A stretch of 64,000 bases of DNA from Bacillota bacterium (GCA_023444095.1 JAEZRP010000006.1:1-64000), one strand, 5' to 3'; positions 10,287 through 19,655 are shown, counted from the first letter of the stretch. Numbers and translations: made by a program. Notes: generated from the letters alone by a model not told the origin.

Positions 10287-10317
10287 ACACTGAGCGCATG
10301 GAAAGGAACCGAGCGCC

Positions 10318-11022
10318 TTATCTTCTTATCTCCGCGAGCAGCGCGCGAAAAGGCTTGATCGAGTATTCGTCCATGCCGAGCGTCTTTTCCGGGTGCCATT
10401 GGAGGCAGACGACGAATGGATCGCCCGCATACTCGAGCGCCTCGACGGCGCCGTCGCGGGCGCGCGCGGAGATGACGAGACCGGGCGCGACGCGGTCGGC
10501 GGACTGATGATGATAACTGTTGGTGCGGATGGAGGTCGCACCGAAGATCGTCGCCGTGCGCGAACCGGGGACGATGTCCACGTCGTGCGTGAACGGCGGA
10601 TCGTCCTTCTGCTGCTGATGATCGGTTCCGTAGACCTTCGGCACATGCTGGATGAGCGTGCCACCTAGCGCGACATTGACGACCTGGAGTCCGCGGCAGA
10701 TGCCGAGGATCGGCTTTTTGCGCGCGAACATCGCCTTCACGAGCGGGATTTCGAGCGCGTCGCGGTCCGGGAGCACGGGACCGAGCTCGGGCCACGGCAG
10801 CTCGCCGTAATTCTCCGGTGCCACGTCCTTTCCGCCGGTGAACACCATGCCATCCAGCTCATCCGCGAGCGCCTCGACGGCGTCGAGCGGAAAATCCACA
10901 TAATCGATGTATCTGGGCTCTCCGCCCGCCTCACGGACGCCGTCTAAGTAACCCTCCGGCACATACCTGCCGCTTCCGTCCGCGCGCTCGTAGGGGATGA
11001 CCCCAATGACCGGTCTTTTCAT
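10318..11022 (-). CDS. Class I glutamine-amidotransferase-like gamma-glutamyl hydrolase (peptidase C26)
   Basis: A 234-residue protein of the PuuD/peptidase C26 family. The nucleophile elbow is ILGICRGLQVVN, with the C-terminal catalytic pair in LQWHPEKT; VFTGGKDVAPENYGE is also typical. PuuD hydrolyses gamma-glutamyl-GABA in putrescine breakdown; related proteins remove gamma-glutamyl groups from other amines, so the substrate is open. ATG 11022 has GAGGGTGG upstream; an in-frame start at 11082 would overlap thyX. It follows thyX by 14 nt and is probably co-transcribed with it, although no functional link is obvious. Confidence 0.88.
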   Translation of the reverse strand: MKRPVIGVIPYERADGSGRYVPEGYLDGVREAGGEPRYIDYVDFPLDAVEALADELDGMVFTGGKDVAPENYGELPWPELGPVLPDRDALEIPLVKAMFARKKPILGICRGLQVVNVALGGTLIQHVPKVYGTDHQQQKDDPPFTHDVDIVPGSRTATIFGATSIRTNSYHHQSADRVAPGLVISARARDGAVEALEYAGDPFVVCLQWHPEKTLGMDEYSIKPFRALLAEIRR

Positions 11023-11036
11023 GTCCGCATCCACCC

Positions 11037-12362
11037 TCACATTTTCATTGGTTTTCCGCAGCTCAGCCTGCCCTCGGGACACCTTCCGTCCACGTAGCAG
11101 CTTGGGCCGAATACCCAGAAGATATCCTCGTCGTATTCCTTGAGCAAATCAAGCATCAGGCGCGCCACGCGCCGGATCTCCCACTGCGCGCGGTTACAGG
11201 TGCGCAGCTTGATAAAGTGCAAAAGTTCGCGTGCGTTCATCTCGAGCATGATGTCCGTCACGTGCCCGCTGAGCGCGAGATACGCCATATCGTGTGCCGG
11301 CGCGCCGAGGGTGATGAGCTGTTCCGCCAACTCCGCCTGGCCCGCGAACGCCGCCTCGAAGCGCGCGAGGAGCGCAGGGTCCTTCTTCACGCTTTCGGGA
11401 ACGACGTACTTTCCGTTCGCGAGCGCGTGCGCGGCGTCCGGCACGAGCAGCGAGAGCATCCGGTGGCGCGTGAAGTGCGTGACGCAGGCGAGAGATACGT
11501 TTTTCACCAAGAACTGCGCGGTCAGAAACTCAAGTTCGCGCGGGCGCGCGTCCTGAACGAGCGCCATCATGTTGCGCTCGGAGGCGTAATCCCCGTCCTC
11601 GGGCGCGAACCGGCCCGCGAACGCGATGGCGCGCGCGAGCGCCTTCTGCGGATCAGGCGTCGCGGCGACGAGCTCCGCGCTCCCCTTTGCCGCCCCGCCG
11701 CGCTTCCATTCCGTCGGGAATGGTCTCGCCGCGCACCGGGCGTACCGCGCGCGTTCGGCGGCGATCACGCCGGGATAGAGCAAATCGAACTGCGCCTCGA
11801 GCTGCGCGCCGAGGGCCGCGATCTCAGGTTGCGCCGCGCCCCGTCCGCACGTCATTTCGGAGATGACCGCGATGAGCGTGCGGGCGTTCAAAGTGACGTA
11901 GAAATTGCTCGAGAACGAGTAAGGCAGCACGAAGCGCGCGTCCTCGCGCGGCACGCCCGCCTCAATAAGATCGGCGTACAGCCGGAAAAGCGCCTCCGCC
12001 GACGAGACATACCTTTCCCGCGCCGCGTCCGGAAGGTCCTCCGGCACCAGATAGCCCGCGCCCGAAAAGTCCACGTACCGCCTGGATTTCACGATATAGG
12101 AGGCGAGCCTGTGCTCGATCATGAACTGCTCGACGAGCACGCTCACCCGGTCGAATGCGACCGAGAATGTCTGATGTTCCATCAGCGACTTATGCCCGGA
12201 CGCGAGCACCTTTTTAACGAGCCTCAAATCCTTCTGCGCGTCGGCCGGCCGGTCGAACAGCTCGAGCGCGGAACCCTCCGTGGTCGAGATGCGCGCGGCA
12301 CTCGCCACGACCCGGAGCGCGTCCCTGTTATCCAGTATGATTTTTGCCGTTCCTTCGTACAT
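11037..12362 (-). CDS. thyX: FAD-dependent thymidylate synthase, two fused ThyX domains
   Basis: A 441-residue protein made of two ThyX-type halves; ordinary ThyX has about 220-250 residues. The first half keeps the signature EHR-x7-S (Glu83, His84, Arg85, Ser93, within MIEHRLASYIVKSRRY). The second half begins its motif RHR at 299-301 but lacks the serine, while keeping the C-terminal substrate-binding pattern NARELLHFIKLRTCNRAQWE. A Cys-containing tail (CYVDGRCPEGRLSCG) ends the protein. ThyX methylates dUMP using folate and FADH2. The division of motifs suggests a pseudo-dimer with one composite active site (inference). ATG 12362 follows GGGGAG and a clear promoter. Confidence 0.9.
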   Translation of the reverse strand: MYEGTAKIILDNRDALRVVASAARISTTEGSALELFDRPADAQKDLRLVKKVLASGHKSLMEHQTFSVAFDRVSVLVEQFMIEHRLASYIVKSRRYVDFSGAGYLVPEDLPDAARERYVSSAEALFRLYADLIEAGVPREDARFVLPYSFSSNFYVTLNARTLIAVISEMTCGRGAAQPEIAALGAQLEAQFDLLYPGVIAAERARYARCAARPFPTEWKRGGAAKGSAELVAATPDPQKALARAIAFAGRFAPEDGDYASERNMMALVQDARPRELEFLTAQFLVKNVSLACVTHFTRHRMLSLLVPDAAHALANGKYVVPESVKKDPALLARFEAAFAGQAELAEQLITLGAPAHDMAYLALSGHVTDIMLEMNARELLHFIKLRTCNRAQWEIRRVARLMLDLLKEYDEDIFWVFGPSCYVDGRCPEGRLSCGKPMKM

Positions 12363-12386
12363 CTGGCACTCCCCTTTGTTCCGTCT

Positions 12387-12415
12387 ATGATACAACAAAA
12401 CGCCCATGCGCGCAA
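12387..12415 (-). promoter_or_regulatory. Sigma-A promoter for thyX
   Basis: On the minus strand TTGCGC (12410-12415), 17-nt spacer, TATCAT (12387-12392), about 25 nt from the thyX ATG. Confidence 0.65.
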
Positions 12416-12582
12416 TCGGGAAAACGTTTCACACTTGCACTCTTCCCAATGCGCGCTGCCGTGCATGCGGCGTCCGCATTCGAATCCTGATCGTCCGGCA
12501 TGTGAATCAGAGGCGGACCTTCTGAACGTGTGCGAGGGGCGCGCGCCATCGTCCGTGCGTGCAGGATTTGTGTGGAATAGCC

Positions 12583-13410
12583 CTAGCGTTTCCCGATTTT
12601 TTCCAGATATCGGATCATCGGCATCACCCAGTCGGTCTGGATAATGTCAAAGCCTCTGCGCGCGAGCCAGCCCCAGCCGGCTTCATAGTCCCCCTGCGCA
12701 GAAATGTCGTCCGAGTGCCCCGACGCGAGGACCGCCCTGTGGTTATAGACGATGGCGTTTGCCCACACGAGAAGGCCCTTTTCGTGCATGTCCTCTATGT
12801 ACGCGGGGGACGCGATCGGCGCTTCATCTGTTTCAAACAGCGCCTCGACGCCCGCGTAGCGGAGCTTTCTTTTGAGAAGCGCGTCCGTGCATTCGTCCTT
12901 CTCGCGCGCAACGACCATGTACGGGATGTCCGGCGCGACCTCCTCCACGGCGTCGAAGCATCCGGGGTGAACGAACGTCTTGACGAGCGCCTGATCCTGC
13001 ATGCCGAATGCGCGCACCGCTTCCGCGATCTCGCGCGGCCAGTCCCAGAACTTGTCAATGTTGATGAAGCACCGGCCCCGGAATCGCTCCAGCACGTCCG
13101 TGAGGCGCGGCACGTGAAACTGCGTCGCGGTCCGATCCTGATTGACGAGATAGAGCATATCGACCTCGCGGCTCTCCATCTCGGAAATGAGGCGCGCCGA
13201 ATAGAGGTGCGCGCTCTCCATGCCGGGATGAAAGACGTACAAAACGCCGTCTGCGCTCCTCGCGACGTCGATTTCGATCATGTCCGCGCCCTGGGCGAGC
13301 GCAGCCTCGAACGCGGCCATCGAGTTGCAGGGGATGTTCCCGCCCGCAACGCCGCGATGGGCCGCGACGAGCACTCGGATCCTGCTCGCCTGAATCAGAT
13401 CATATTTCAT
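12583..13410 (-). CDS. Glycerophosphodiester phosphodiesterase family protein
   Basis: A 275-residue TIM-barrel GDPD. The family start AAHRGVAGGNIPCNSM supplies the first catalytic His and Arg, and GADMIEIDVARSADG supplies the metal-binding Glu and Asp; the second His lies in VFHPGMES, where most members have HD rather than HP. It has no signal peptide, so it probably acts on cytoplasmic glycerophosphodiesters, releasing glycerol-3-phosphate. ATG 13410 follows AGGAGG. It is the last gene of the operon that starts near 19626, 42 nt after the stop of the membrane-protein gene. Confidence 0.88.
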   Translation of the reverse strand: MKYDLIQASRIRVLVAAHRGVAGGNIPCNSMAAFEAALAQGADMIEIDVARSADGVLYVFHPGMESAHLYSARLISEMESREVDMLYLVNQDRTATQFHVPRLTDVLERFRGRCFINIDKFWDWPREIAEAVRAFGMQDQALVKTFVHPGCFDAVEEVAPDIPYMVVAREKDECTDALLKRKLRYAGVEALFETDEAPIASPAYIEDMHEKGLLVWANAIVYNHRAVLASGHSDDISAQGDYEAGWGWLARRGFDIIQTDWVMPMIRYLEKIGKR

Positions 13411-13452
13411 GTGATTCCTCCTCGCATTTTCCATTCTTTCCGCCCCGTCGCA

Positions 13453-15252
13453 TCATCGTTCACCCTCCCGGTCGAATGTTGCGAACGTCACAAACAGCGC
13501 AAGCGGCAGCGCCATGTAGAGCGCAAACACATACCGGAATCCGTAATTGATCGGAACGGACGCCATCAGCGTCAACTAGATGCCCGTGAGGGGCACAAAT
13601 ACAATCCACTTGCGTCGCTCCCGCGCGCTGACGGCGATCCCCATAAGAAGAAGCGTGATCAGAAACACGTTCCCCGCACCGAGCATCGACTTTTTGTACC
13701 CCTGATACCAGGCATCCATCCTCCGCTGCAGCCAATCCGGAAGGATCTGTACGTTTTCGATCCCCAGACCGATCGAATCCGGATTCGCAATATCCGTATA
13801 GTAGCCCTGGGCGTATGCGTGCTCGAAGCTGTCCCAGAAGACGCTCGTCAAAAGCGCGTACGCCTGAATGTAGCTCCCGAGGTTCTTCGGGAGCATCTCA
13901 GCCCATACCCGGAAGAACTCAGCCTTGTTTTGATTGAGAAAGGACCTGCTGAATTTTGCCTTCTGTTCCCATTTCAGCTTGTCAAACGACGTGGGGCTGT
14001 AGTGTTCCAGTATGACCTCGCGCGGAACCACGCGGTAGATGAACGCTTCCTGCTCGTCTGTGATCTCCCCGCCGTTTAACACCGTCATGCAGATCTGCTG
14101 CATGGGAACGGCGATCATCTCCGTAAACTGGGCCTCCCCCTTCACGACGTACCGCATGGCGAGGGCGTTTGATCCATACGGAAGGGCGAGCGTGAGAAAG
14201 GCGACCAAAAGCAATCGGATCCGGTAGCGTCGGACCGAAAACAGCAGAACGAACATCGTGAGCGCCATCACATAGAGTCCGTTATTGCGCAGAAGGGCAG
14301 CAACCGTGCCGAGCCCGACGAGCGCGGCAGAAAATTTCGGACTTTCAAGCTTTTCGCCGCGCGATACCGCGAGATCGCAGAAAAGCGGCAGGAGAAGCAC
14401 CACGGTCGCGCCGAACCAGCCGTCCTTGATTCCCGTCACGGCGATGTTCGCCATCAGCCGCGAGAATGCGAAATGCGCGCAGAACGCGGCGAGGAGGAAC
14501 GTTGGACAACCCTTTTTCGCGAGCCATCGGAGCGCCCAGGCCATTGAAAACGCGACATAACACATCTGTGCGAACGTGTAAAGCGCGTATCCCGCGTTCA
14601 TGTGGCCAAAGAGGCCGTTTCCCGCCATGACGAGACCATACAGGAGCTGGCAGTAGAAGAATGGGTGTTGCGTGCTCATCCCCACAGGGTCTTCGAGGAT
14701 CCAGACCGTGTCGCTGATGCATGTGCCGGGGAAGTAGGTGATCAAAAATCCGCTCCAGGCAAACAGAAACGCCGCGAGCGCGGTGAAAAACACCGCATTG
14801 GGCTTTGCCCTTCCGGCGTTCAAATAGCGCGCGAGCGCGACGTGATCCCTTTCCAGAAGCGAGGCAGCATAGAAGATGACAAGAAAAAAACACAGTGCGA
14901 CGGCGGCAAAATTGGCGACGTCGACGAGGCTGAATTGCGCGACGAGCCGCTGATTCCCGGCGCTCGGACCGTTCAGGTACGCGTACACCTTGGCGCCCAT
15001 CGCAAACGCGCCGCCAAATGCCGCGCCAAACAGCGCCGAAAGGACGACCCGGCTCCCTCGGGCGCGCAGGCGCGCGCCTTTCATGGACAGCGCTCCGCGC
15101 AGGGCGATGAGCGTCGCCCCGCCGATGAACGCCCGCCACCCGGCGGCGACGCCGTCGATGCTCCAAACGCGGATCATCAGCGCGGCCGTAACCGCGTGCG
15201 CGACGCCCCACAGGAGAACCGCGCGCGCGGTCATGCTCAGTCTTTTCCCCAT
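13453..15252 (-). pseudogene. Polytopic membrane protein (DUF6020/glycosyltransferase-like) interrupted by an in-frame TAG
   Basis: Read from ATG 15252 (SD GGGAGG) this gives 558 residues to a TAG at 13576-13578. The same frame then continues for 40 codons (LTLMASVPINYGFRYVFALY and on) to a TGA at 13453. The continuation is a hydrophobic helix with the VPxxxxFRY pattern that ends this family. A TGG-to-TAG change would explain the break. The protein has about a dozen membrane segments plus loops such as YFPGTCISDTVWIL, resembling lipid-linked glycosyltransferases. Whether it is a dead gene, a functional truncation, a readthrough product or a sequencing error is open. Confidence 0.75.
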
Positions 15253-15283
15253 CGATTTCCTCCCTGCATGATTGCCCGCGCCG

Positions 15284-16108
15284 TCAGAACAGGGCCGCCG
15301 AAATCTCCGGCCACTTTTCAATGAGGTAAATCAGCAGCAGATGACCGGGATAGAAGGCGTAGAACACCCACTTGTTGAGCTTAAGGCCCGAGCGCATGGG
15401 GATGTAGATGAACGGGAGCGCCATGATCGCGAACATCTGGATGTAGAAGCTCACTTCGAATAAGGTATATCCGGAACCGTCGAGTCCCCAATAGATCATA
15501 TACGCCGCGACGAGCGGGAGCGAGATATACCAACGATTGATGAACAGGTACAGAAGCAGCATGAGGAAGACGCCCCGGATGCCGTAATCGAGGGCAGAGT
15601 TCATGAGGTATGTGAGGAGCAGGATCAGCGCCGTGATCCAGAGCCGCCGTTCGCGCACCGACCAGATGGCCACGATGCCCACCGCAAGCGAAAGAAGGAT
15701 GCTCGGATCCTTCCAGCTGTAGACGTAGAAATTGAAAATCGCACCGAAAGGATCGATTTTGAATGGGATCGCGGTCATGAGCGGATTTGTATGATGAAGC
15801 GCCAGCACATAGATCGGCTGTGCAATGAGCGCCAGAAGCACGATGCGCTGGAGATATCGCCCCATATTGCGCGTGTAGACGCAGCCAACCGCGATGGCGT
15901 AGGCGTAGATCGGAAATGCGATCCGACCGATGATCCGCATCACGGTATACTGTGTGAAAATAGCCGCGCCGAGATGGTCAACCAGCATCGTGAGCATGGC
16001 GACGACCTTGATGAGGTTGGTATCCTGATTGAGTCCGACTTCCGTGTGCCGGAACGGCCAGTTGCGGTCGAGCCAGCTTTCTTTCTGCTTTGCGGGCACT
16101 TCATTCAC
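15284..16108 (-). CDS. TraX family membrane protein
   Basis: A 274-residue integral membrane protein with about eight hydrophobic segments. It has the TraX-family opening LIKVVAMLTMLVDHLGA and the pattern IGRIAFPIYAYAIAVG. In F plasmid TraX acetylates pilin; chromosomal members in Firmicutes are common, and their acyl-transfer substrate (cell-surface polymer or sugar) is not known. The start ATG overlaps the AlkZ-related stop (ATGA), so the two are translationally coupled. Its place in an operon with sugar kinases and a GDPD points to surface-glycan work (inference). Confidence 0.85.
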   Translation of the reverse strand: MNEVPAKQKESWLDRNWPFRHTEVGLNQDTNLIKVVAMLTMLVDHLGAAIFTQYTVMRIIGRIAFPIYAYAIAVGCVYTRNMGRYLQRIVLLALIAQPIYVLALHHTNPLMTAIPFKIDPFGAIFNFYVYSWKDPSILLSLAVGIVAIWSVRERRLWITALILLLTYLMNSALDYGIRGVFLMLLLYLFINRWYISLPLVAAYMIYWGLDGSGYTLFEVSFYIQMFAIMALPFIYIPMRSGLKLNKWVFYAFYPGHLLLIYLIEKWPEISAALF

Positions 16109-16758
16109 CCCTTGTATGCGATCAGGCGCTCCGCGTCCGCGCGGCTGATGTGCTTCTCGAGTCTTTGAACGATCATTTCGCGTGAATCCTCCGGTTCCTC
16201 GTCGTAGGCCGCCGTGCAGAGGGCGCCAAACCGCTCCTCCGCAGTCAGATAGACGGAAATCCCCCAGCCGTAAGGAACGCCGTGGCGGTCGCGCCGTCGG
16301 TCGAAGCCCGCGACGGTGATGTAGGTGCGCATCTGAAGCCGCGTCAGCGCGGCCTCGAAGCCCTTATCCCCGTACGCCTTGCGCAGCTCGTGCGAGAGCG
16401 AGACGCCGCCCTCGACGAGCGCGTACAGCCGTCGGTCGCGGCTCAATACGAGCCCGTCCTCCGCACGCGCCTCAAAGTCATAGCCCTCTCGCCGCATGTT
16501 GCAGAAGCGGGGATAGAGGTCGCGCCCGATCAGCCCCGCCTTTCCGGCGAGGACCTTCGCATAGGCGACCTCGCCCGAGGCGGCGAGCTGTTCGCGCCAC
16601 TCCCACGGCCCCTCCACGCCCTCCTTGAACCAGAACTCCTCGGGCGTCATCTCCTGGATGGAGAAGCCCGGAACCTCCGAGCGAAACAGCGGGACGAGGC
16701 CGACCTCGTCGATCAGATCCCGGACGTCCTTCGCGGAGCGCAGCGCGCGCGGACTCAT
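16105..16758 (-). CDS. AlkZ-related protein
   Basis: A 217-residue protein resembling the AlkZ-related group in Firmicutes. The pieces PEEFWFKEGVEGPWEWRE, a C-terminal stretch with DRHGVPYGWGISVYLTAEER and a hydrophilic end are recognisable. AlkZ (YcaQ) enzymes are DNA glycosylases of the HTH_42 type; these short relatives have no demonstrated activity. The start ATG at 16758 overlaps the ROK stop by 4 nt and the stop overlaps the TraX start by 4 nt. A longer reading from 16989 would run through the ROK gene and lacks support. Confidence 0.6.
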   Translation of the reverse strand: MSPRALRSAKDVRDLIDEVGLVPLFRSEVPGFSIQEMTPEEFWFKEGVEGPWEWREQLAASGEVAYAKVLAGKAGLIGRDLYPRFCNMRREGYDFEARAEDGLVLSRDRRLYALVEGGVSLSHELRKAYGDKGFEAALTRLQMRTYITVAGFDRRRDRHGVPYGWGISVYLTAEERFGALCTAAYDEEPEDSREMIVQRLEKHISRADAERLIAYKG

Positions 16759-17630
16759 TCGAGCGCTTCCTTCGCAATCAGCAGGGAACCCACCGCGCCC
16801 GCGTTGTCGCCGAGGCCGGGATGGACGATGAAGGAGTCGATGTCCTTCGTGACCGCCGGGTGCGCCACATAGCCGCCGAGCTTTTCGAGTGTCTTTTTGC
16901 GCGTGCGCTCGATGAGGTTCGGCTGGTGCATGACGCCGCCGCCCAGGATGATGCGCTTCGGCGAAAGCATGCAGATTGCGCTCACGCACATCTGCGCGAG
17001 GTAGTCCGACTCAATCTCCCATGCCACGTGGTCGTCCGGCAGCGTGCGCGAGGGAACACCCCAGCGGCGGTTGAGCGACTCTCCACACGCCAGGCCCTCG
17101 AGGCAGCCGTCGTGGTACGGGCAGAATCCGTGCGGCGCCGGGTCCATGGGGTGCGGGTTCAAAAGGATGTGTCCCATCTCGGGATGCACGAGTCCGTGGT
17201 GCAGCCTTCCGCCCGCGTAGAGCCCGCCGCCGATGCCGGTTCCGATGGTGAAGTAGACCACGGTGTCGAGCCCTTTCCCCGCGCCCAGAATCGCCTCTCC
17301 CAGCGCCGCCGCGTTGACGTCGGTGTCGATGCCCACGGGCACGTGGAGCGCGTCTGCGAGCGCCTTGCGAAGCGGGTAATCCCTCCATTCGAGCTTCGGC
17401 GTCGTAGTAATCTTTCCGAACGCCGGATCGCCTTCTTCGAGGTTCAGCGGGCCGAAGCTTCCGACGCCCAGCGCGTCGATCGCCCTGTCCTTGAAATAAT
17501 TGGCCACCTCGCGCATCGTCTCGTTCGGTTCCCGCGTCGGGAAGCTCGCCCGCTCGAACAGATTGCCGTGTTCGTCGCCAAGCGCGCACACCATCTTGGT
17601 GCCGCCGGCCTCCAGTGCGCCCAGTCTCAT
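16755..17630 (-). CDS. ROK-family fructokinase
   Basis: A 291-residue ROK kinase. It begins with LGALEAGGTKMVCALGD, a nucleotide-binding strand-turn; the middle has VYFTIGTGIGGGLYAGG and the zinc site HILLNPHP ... CPYHDGCLEGLACG (His and three Cys). This zinc pattern and the EAGGTK opening are characteristic of ROK fructokinases (GmuE/YdhR type), which make fructose-6-phosphate. ATG 17630 follows CGGAGGG. It lies 23 nt downstream of the NahK-like kinase. Confidence 0.9.
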   Translation of the reverse strand: MRLGALEAGGTKMVCALGDEHGNLFERASFPTREPNETMREVANYFKDRAIDALGVGSFGPLNLEEGDPAFGKITTTPKLEWRDYPLRKALADALHVPVGIDTDVNAAALGEAILGAGKGLDTVVYFTIGTGIGGGLYAGGRLHHGLVHPEMGHILLNPHPMDPAPHGFCPYHDGCLEGLACGESLNRRWGVPSRTLPDDHVAWEIESDYLAQMCVSAICMLSPKRIILGGGVMHQPNLIERTRKKTLEKLGGYVAHPAVTKDIDSFIVHPGLGDNAGAVGSLLIAKEALE

Positions 17631-17653
17631 CAGTATCCCTCCGTTTTCGTGAC

Positions 17654-18709
17654 TTAAGCGTGCGATTCGACCGCTTCCGCCATCGCGGCGCGCGCCGCCT
17701 CCATCTCCGAGACGAGCTTGAACTGCGTGCGGCAGCGGTCGAGATTCTGGTTTTCGCGATGGATCTTGAAGTATGCGTCTCCCTGTATGTGGTCCGTGAG
17801 AAACCGGACGCCGCACTCATAGGTCATGAGCCGCGCGCCGTCCGGGAGCGTGGCGATCTCGTTCTCCGTCAGGCCATCCCTGCACGCGGCAAGGTAGCCG
17901 CGCGCATAGGCGTCAAAGAGCGGCAAGGAGAAACGAACCTTCGAAAGATCGCGCTCGTCCTCGGCGGCGGTCGTCGCGCCGAAGCGGATCGAGTCGCCAA
18001 AGTCGTTGCCTGCGAGGCCGGGCATCACGGTGTCGAGGTCAATGACGCACAGCGGCTCACGCGTCCCGGCGTCAAGAAGCACGTTGTTGAGCTTCGTATC
18101 GTTGTGCGTGACGCGCAAGGGGAGTTCGCCCCGTAGAAGCATGCCTGTCATGAGGGCGGCGTCCGCCTCGCGCGCGAGCGCGAAATCGATCTCCCTCTGA
18201 ACGTCTTTCGCGCGACCGAGCGGATCGGACGCGACCGCTTCCTTCAGGAGCCGCACCCGGTTGGGCGTATCGTGAAAGCGCGGGATCGTCTCGTGGAGGG
18301 TCTTTGCCGGGAAGCCGGAGAGCCGCCTCTGGAAGTCTCCGAACGCCCGCGCGCTCATCTCGAAATCAGCCGCCGACCCTGCCGACTCCAGGCAGATGCT
18401 GTCCTCGACGAAGTCGTAGACGCGGAAGTAATTCCCGCCGAATACCGCGTAGAGCGCGCCATCCGCCGTCTTTATGGGCGTGAGTACGTGACGCGGGTCG
18501 GGATCGTGCGCCGCAAGGAAGGATGTGACCGCGCCGACGTTTTCCATGAGCGCCGGCACGTCCTGGAAGATCAAGTGGTTGATTCGCTGGAGAATGTATC
18601 GCCTCTCAGTCGTCGCAATCAGGTACGTCTCGTTGATGTGACCGTTGCCGTAGGGGCGCATTTCGACAACTTCCCCCGCGAGGCGGAACAGGTCTGCTAT
18701 TTCGCGCAT
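17654..18709 (-). CDS. NahK-like sugar kinase, second copy
   Basis: A 351-residue kinase of the same family as 6756-7859. It has GNGHINETYLIATT for nucleotide binding, the catalytic loop THNDTKLNNV (residues 201-210) and the metal site VIDLDTVMPG (223-231). It overlaps the upstream nucleotidyltransferase gene by 13 nt, so translation is coupled. A hexosamine-1-kinase plus a nucleotidyltransferase would convert a free sugar into a sugar-1-phosphate and then a nucleotide sugar. The specific sugar is inference. ATG 18709 begins MREIADLFRL; longer in-frame starts lie within the upstream gene. Confidence 0.82.
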   Translation of the reverse strand: MREIADLFRLAGEVVEMRPYGNGHINETYLIATTERRYILQRINHLIFQDVPALMENVGAVTSFLAAHDPDPRHVLTPIKTADGALYAVFGGNYFRVYDFVEDSICLESAGSAADFEMSARAFGDFQRRLSGFPAKTLHETIPRFHDTPNRVRLLKEAVASDPLGRAKDVQREIDFALAREADAALMTGMLLRGELPLRVTHNDTKLNNVLLDAGTREPLCVIDLDTVMPGLAGNDFGDSIRFGATTAAEDERDLSKVRFSLPLFDAYARGYLAACRDGLTENEIATLPDGARLMTYECGVRFLTDHIQGDAYFKIHRENQNLDRCRTQFKLVSEMEAARAAMAEAVESHA

Positions 18710-19626
18710 GTGTCCCTCCACAGTTCCTCGGGGTATTTTCCGGCGCGCCTCATTTCGGCGATCGCGGAAACGACCTTTTCGAGATCCTCCTTGTACGTCA
18801 TGCCGTACCACTTTTCGTTTGTATCCAGAACCCTGACCGTCGCTTTCTCCTCCTCAATCAGGAGGTTCGGGACGAGCGGCAGAAAATATTCGCACTTCAG
18901 GGCGTTTTGGGGCAGATATTGTTTCAAAAAGGTCGAGAACCGGGATTCGATCTCGTCCATCATGGCGCGTCCGAAGCACCACATGTTCATAGAAACGAAG
19001 GTACCCGCCGGGATAAATGTAAACGTGCTTCCTCCGTCCTCGGAATACCTTGCGCCGCCCTCCGCCGGGAGGATGTAAGTGCGCTCCGTCACGCCGGTCA
19101 GGTTCCCTGCGCCATCGACCGCGCACACGCCGCGCGCGACAGAGCCGTTTTCCGTGAGCGTGTTCTCGATGCGGTAGCCGATCATGGCGTGCTCGCTTTC
19201 CGGGCGCCGGGGGGCCAGGAATTCGTACGCCCTCTGGAACGCGGACAGGCCATAGAAGTCGTCGGCATTGATGACGCAGAAGGAAGAATCGACCGCGTCC
19301 TTCGCGCACAGCGTCGCGTGGGCGGTTCCCCAGGGCTTCGTCCGGCCCGCGGGGATCGAAAAGCCCTCCGGGAGCATGTCGAGCTCCTGATACGCATACT
19401 CGACGGGAAAGACCTTCGCGATCCGTCCGCCGATTGATTCCTTGAACTGTTCCGAAAAGGAGCGTTTGATGACGATAACGACTTTTGAAAAACCGGCGCG
19501 CATAGCGTCGAAGATCGAATAATCCATGATGACGTGACCAAAGTCGTCCACAGGGGTGATCTGCTTGTCGCCGCCGAACCGGCTGCCCATCCCGGCGGCC
19601 AGCACGACGAGCACGGGCCTATTCAT
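18697..19626 (-). CDS. Sugar-1-phosphate nucleotidyltransferase
   Basis: A 309-residue NTP transferase. The nucleotide-binding signature is VLAAGMGSRFGGDKQ near residues 8-22, and the metal-binding motif is FCVINADDFYG near 115. It belongs with uncharacterised nucleotidyltransferases that accompany NahK-like kinases. Expected reaction: sugar-1-phosphate plus NTP to NDP-sugar plus pyrophosphate. It is the first gene of the operon behind the strong promoter at 19656-19684, with AAGGTGATGGA as SD. Confidence 0.85.
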   Translation of the reverse strand: MNRPVLVVLAAGMGSRFGGDKQITPVDDFGHVIMDYSIFDAMRAGFSKVVIVIKRSFSEQFKESIGGRIAKVFPVEYAYQELDMLPEGFSIPAGRTKPWGTAHATLCAKDAVDSSFCVINADDFYGLSAFQRAYEFLAPRRPESEHAMIGYRIENTLTENGSVARGVCAVDGAGNLTGVTERTYILPAEGGARYSEDGGSTFTFIPAGTFVSMNMWCFGRAMMDEIESRFSTFLKQYLPQNALKCEYFLPLVPNLLIEEEKATVRVLDTNEKWYGMTYKEDLEKVVSAIAEMRRAGKYPEELWRDTCAK

Positions 19627-19655
19627 TCCATCACCTTCTTACACGTGATAAATCG

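Noticed and set aside
13576..13578. TAG as a genome-wide sense codon
   Set aside because: The GH3 and mltG genes end at TAG, and the sequence after the GH3 TAG shows no family-like extension.
13460..13735. 91-codon open frame near the end of the membrane-protein gene
   Set aside because: It is in a different frame from the conserved C-terminal helix and has no SD or homology; the true continuation is the original frame after TAG.
16105..16989. 294-residue version of the AlkZ-related protein
   Set aside because: The first 77 residues overlap the ROK gene in another frame and are Arg/His-rich; the ATG at 16758 overlaps the ROK stop in the normal coupled way.
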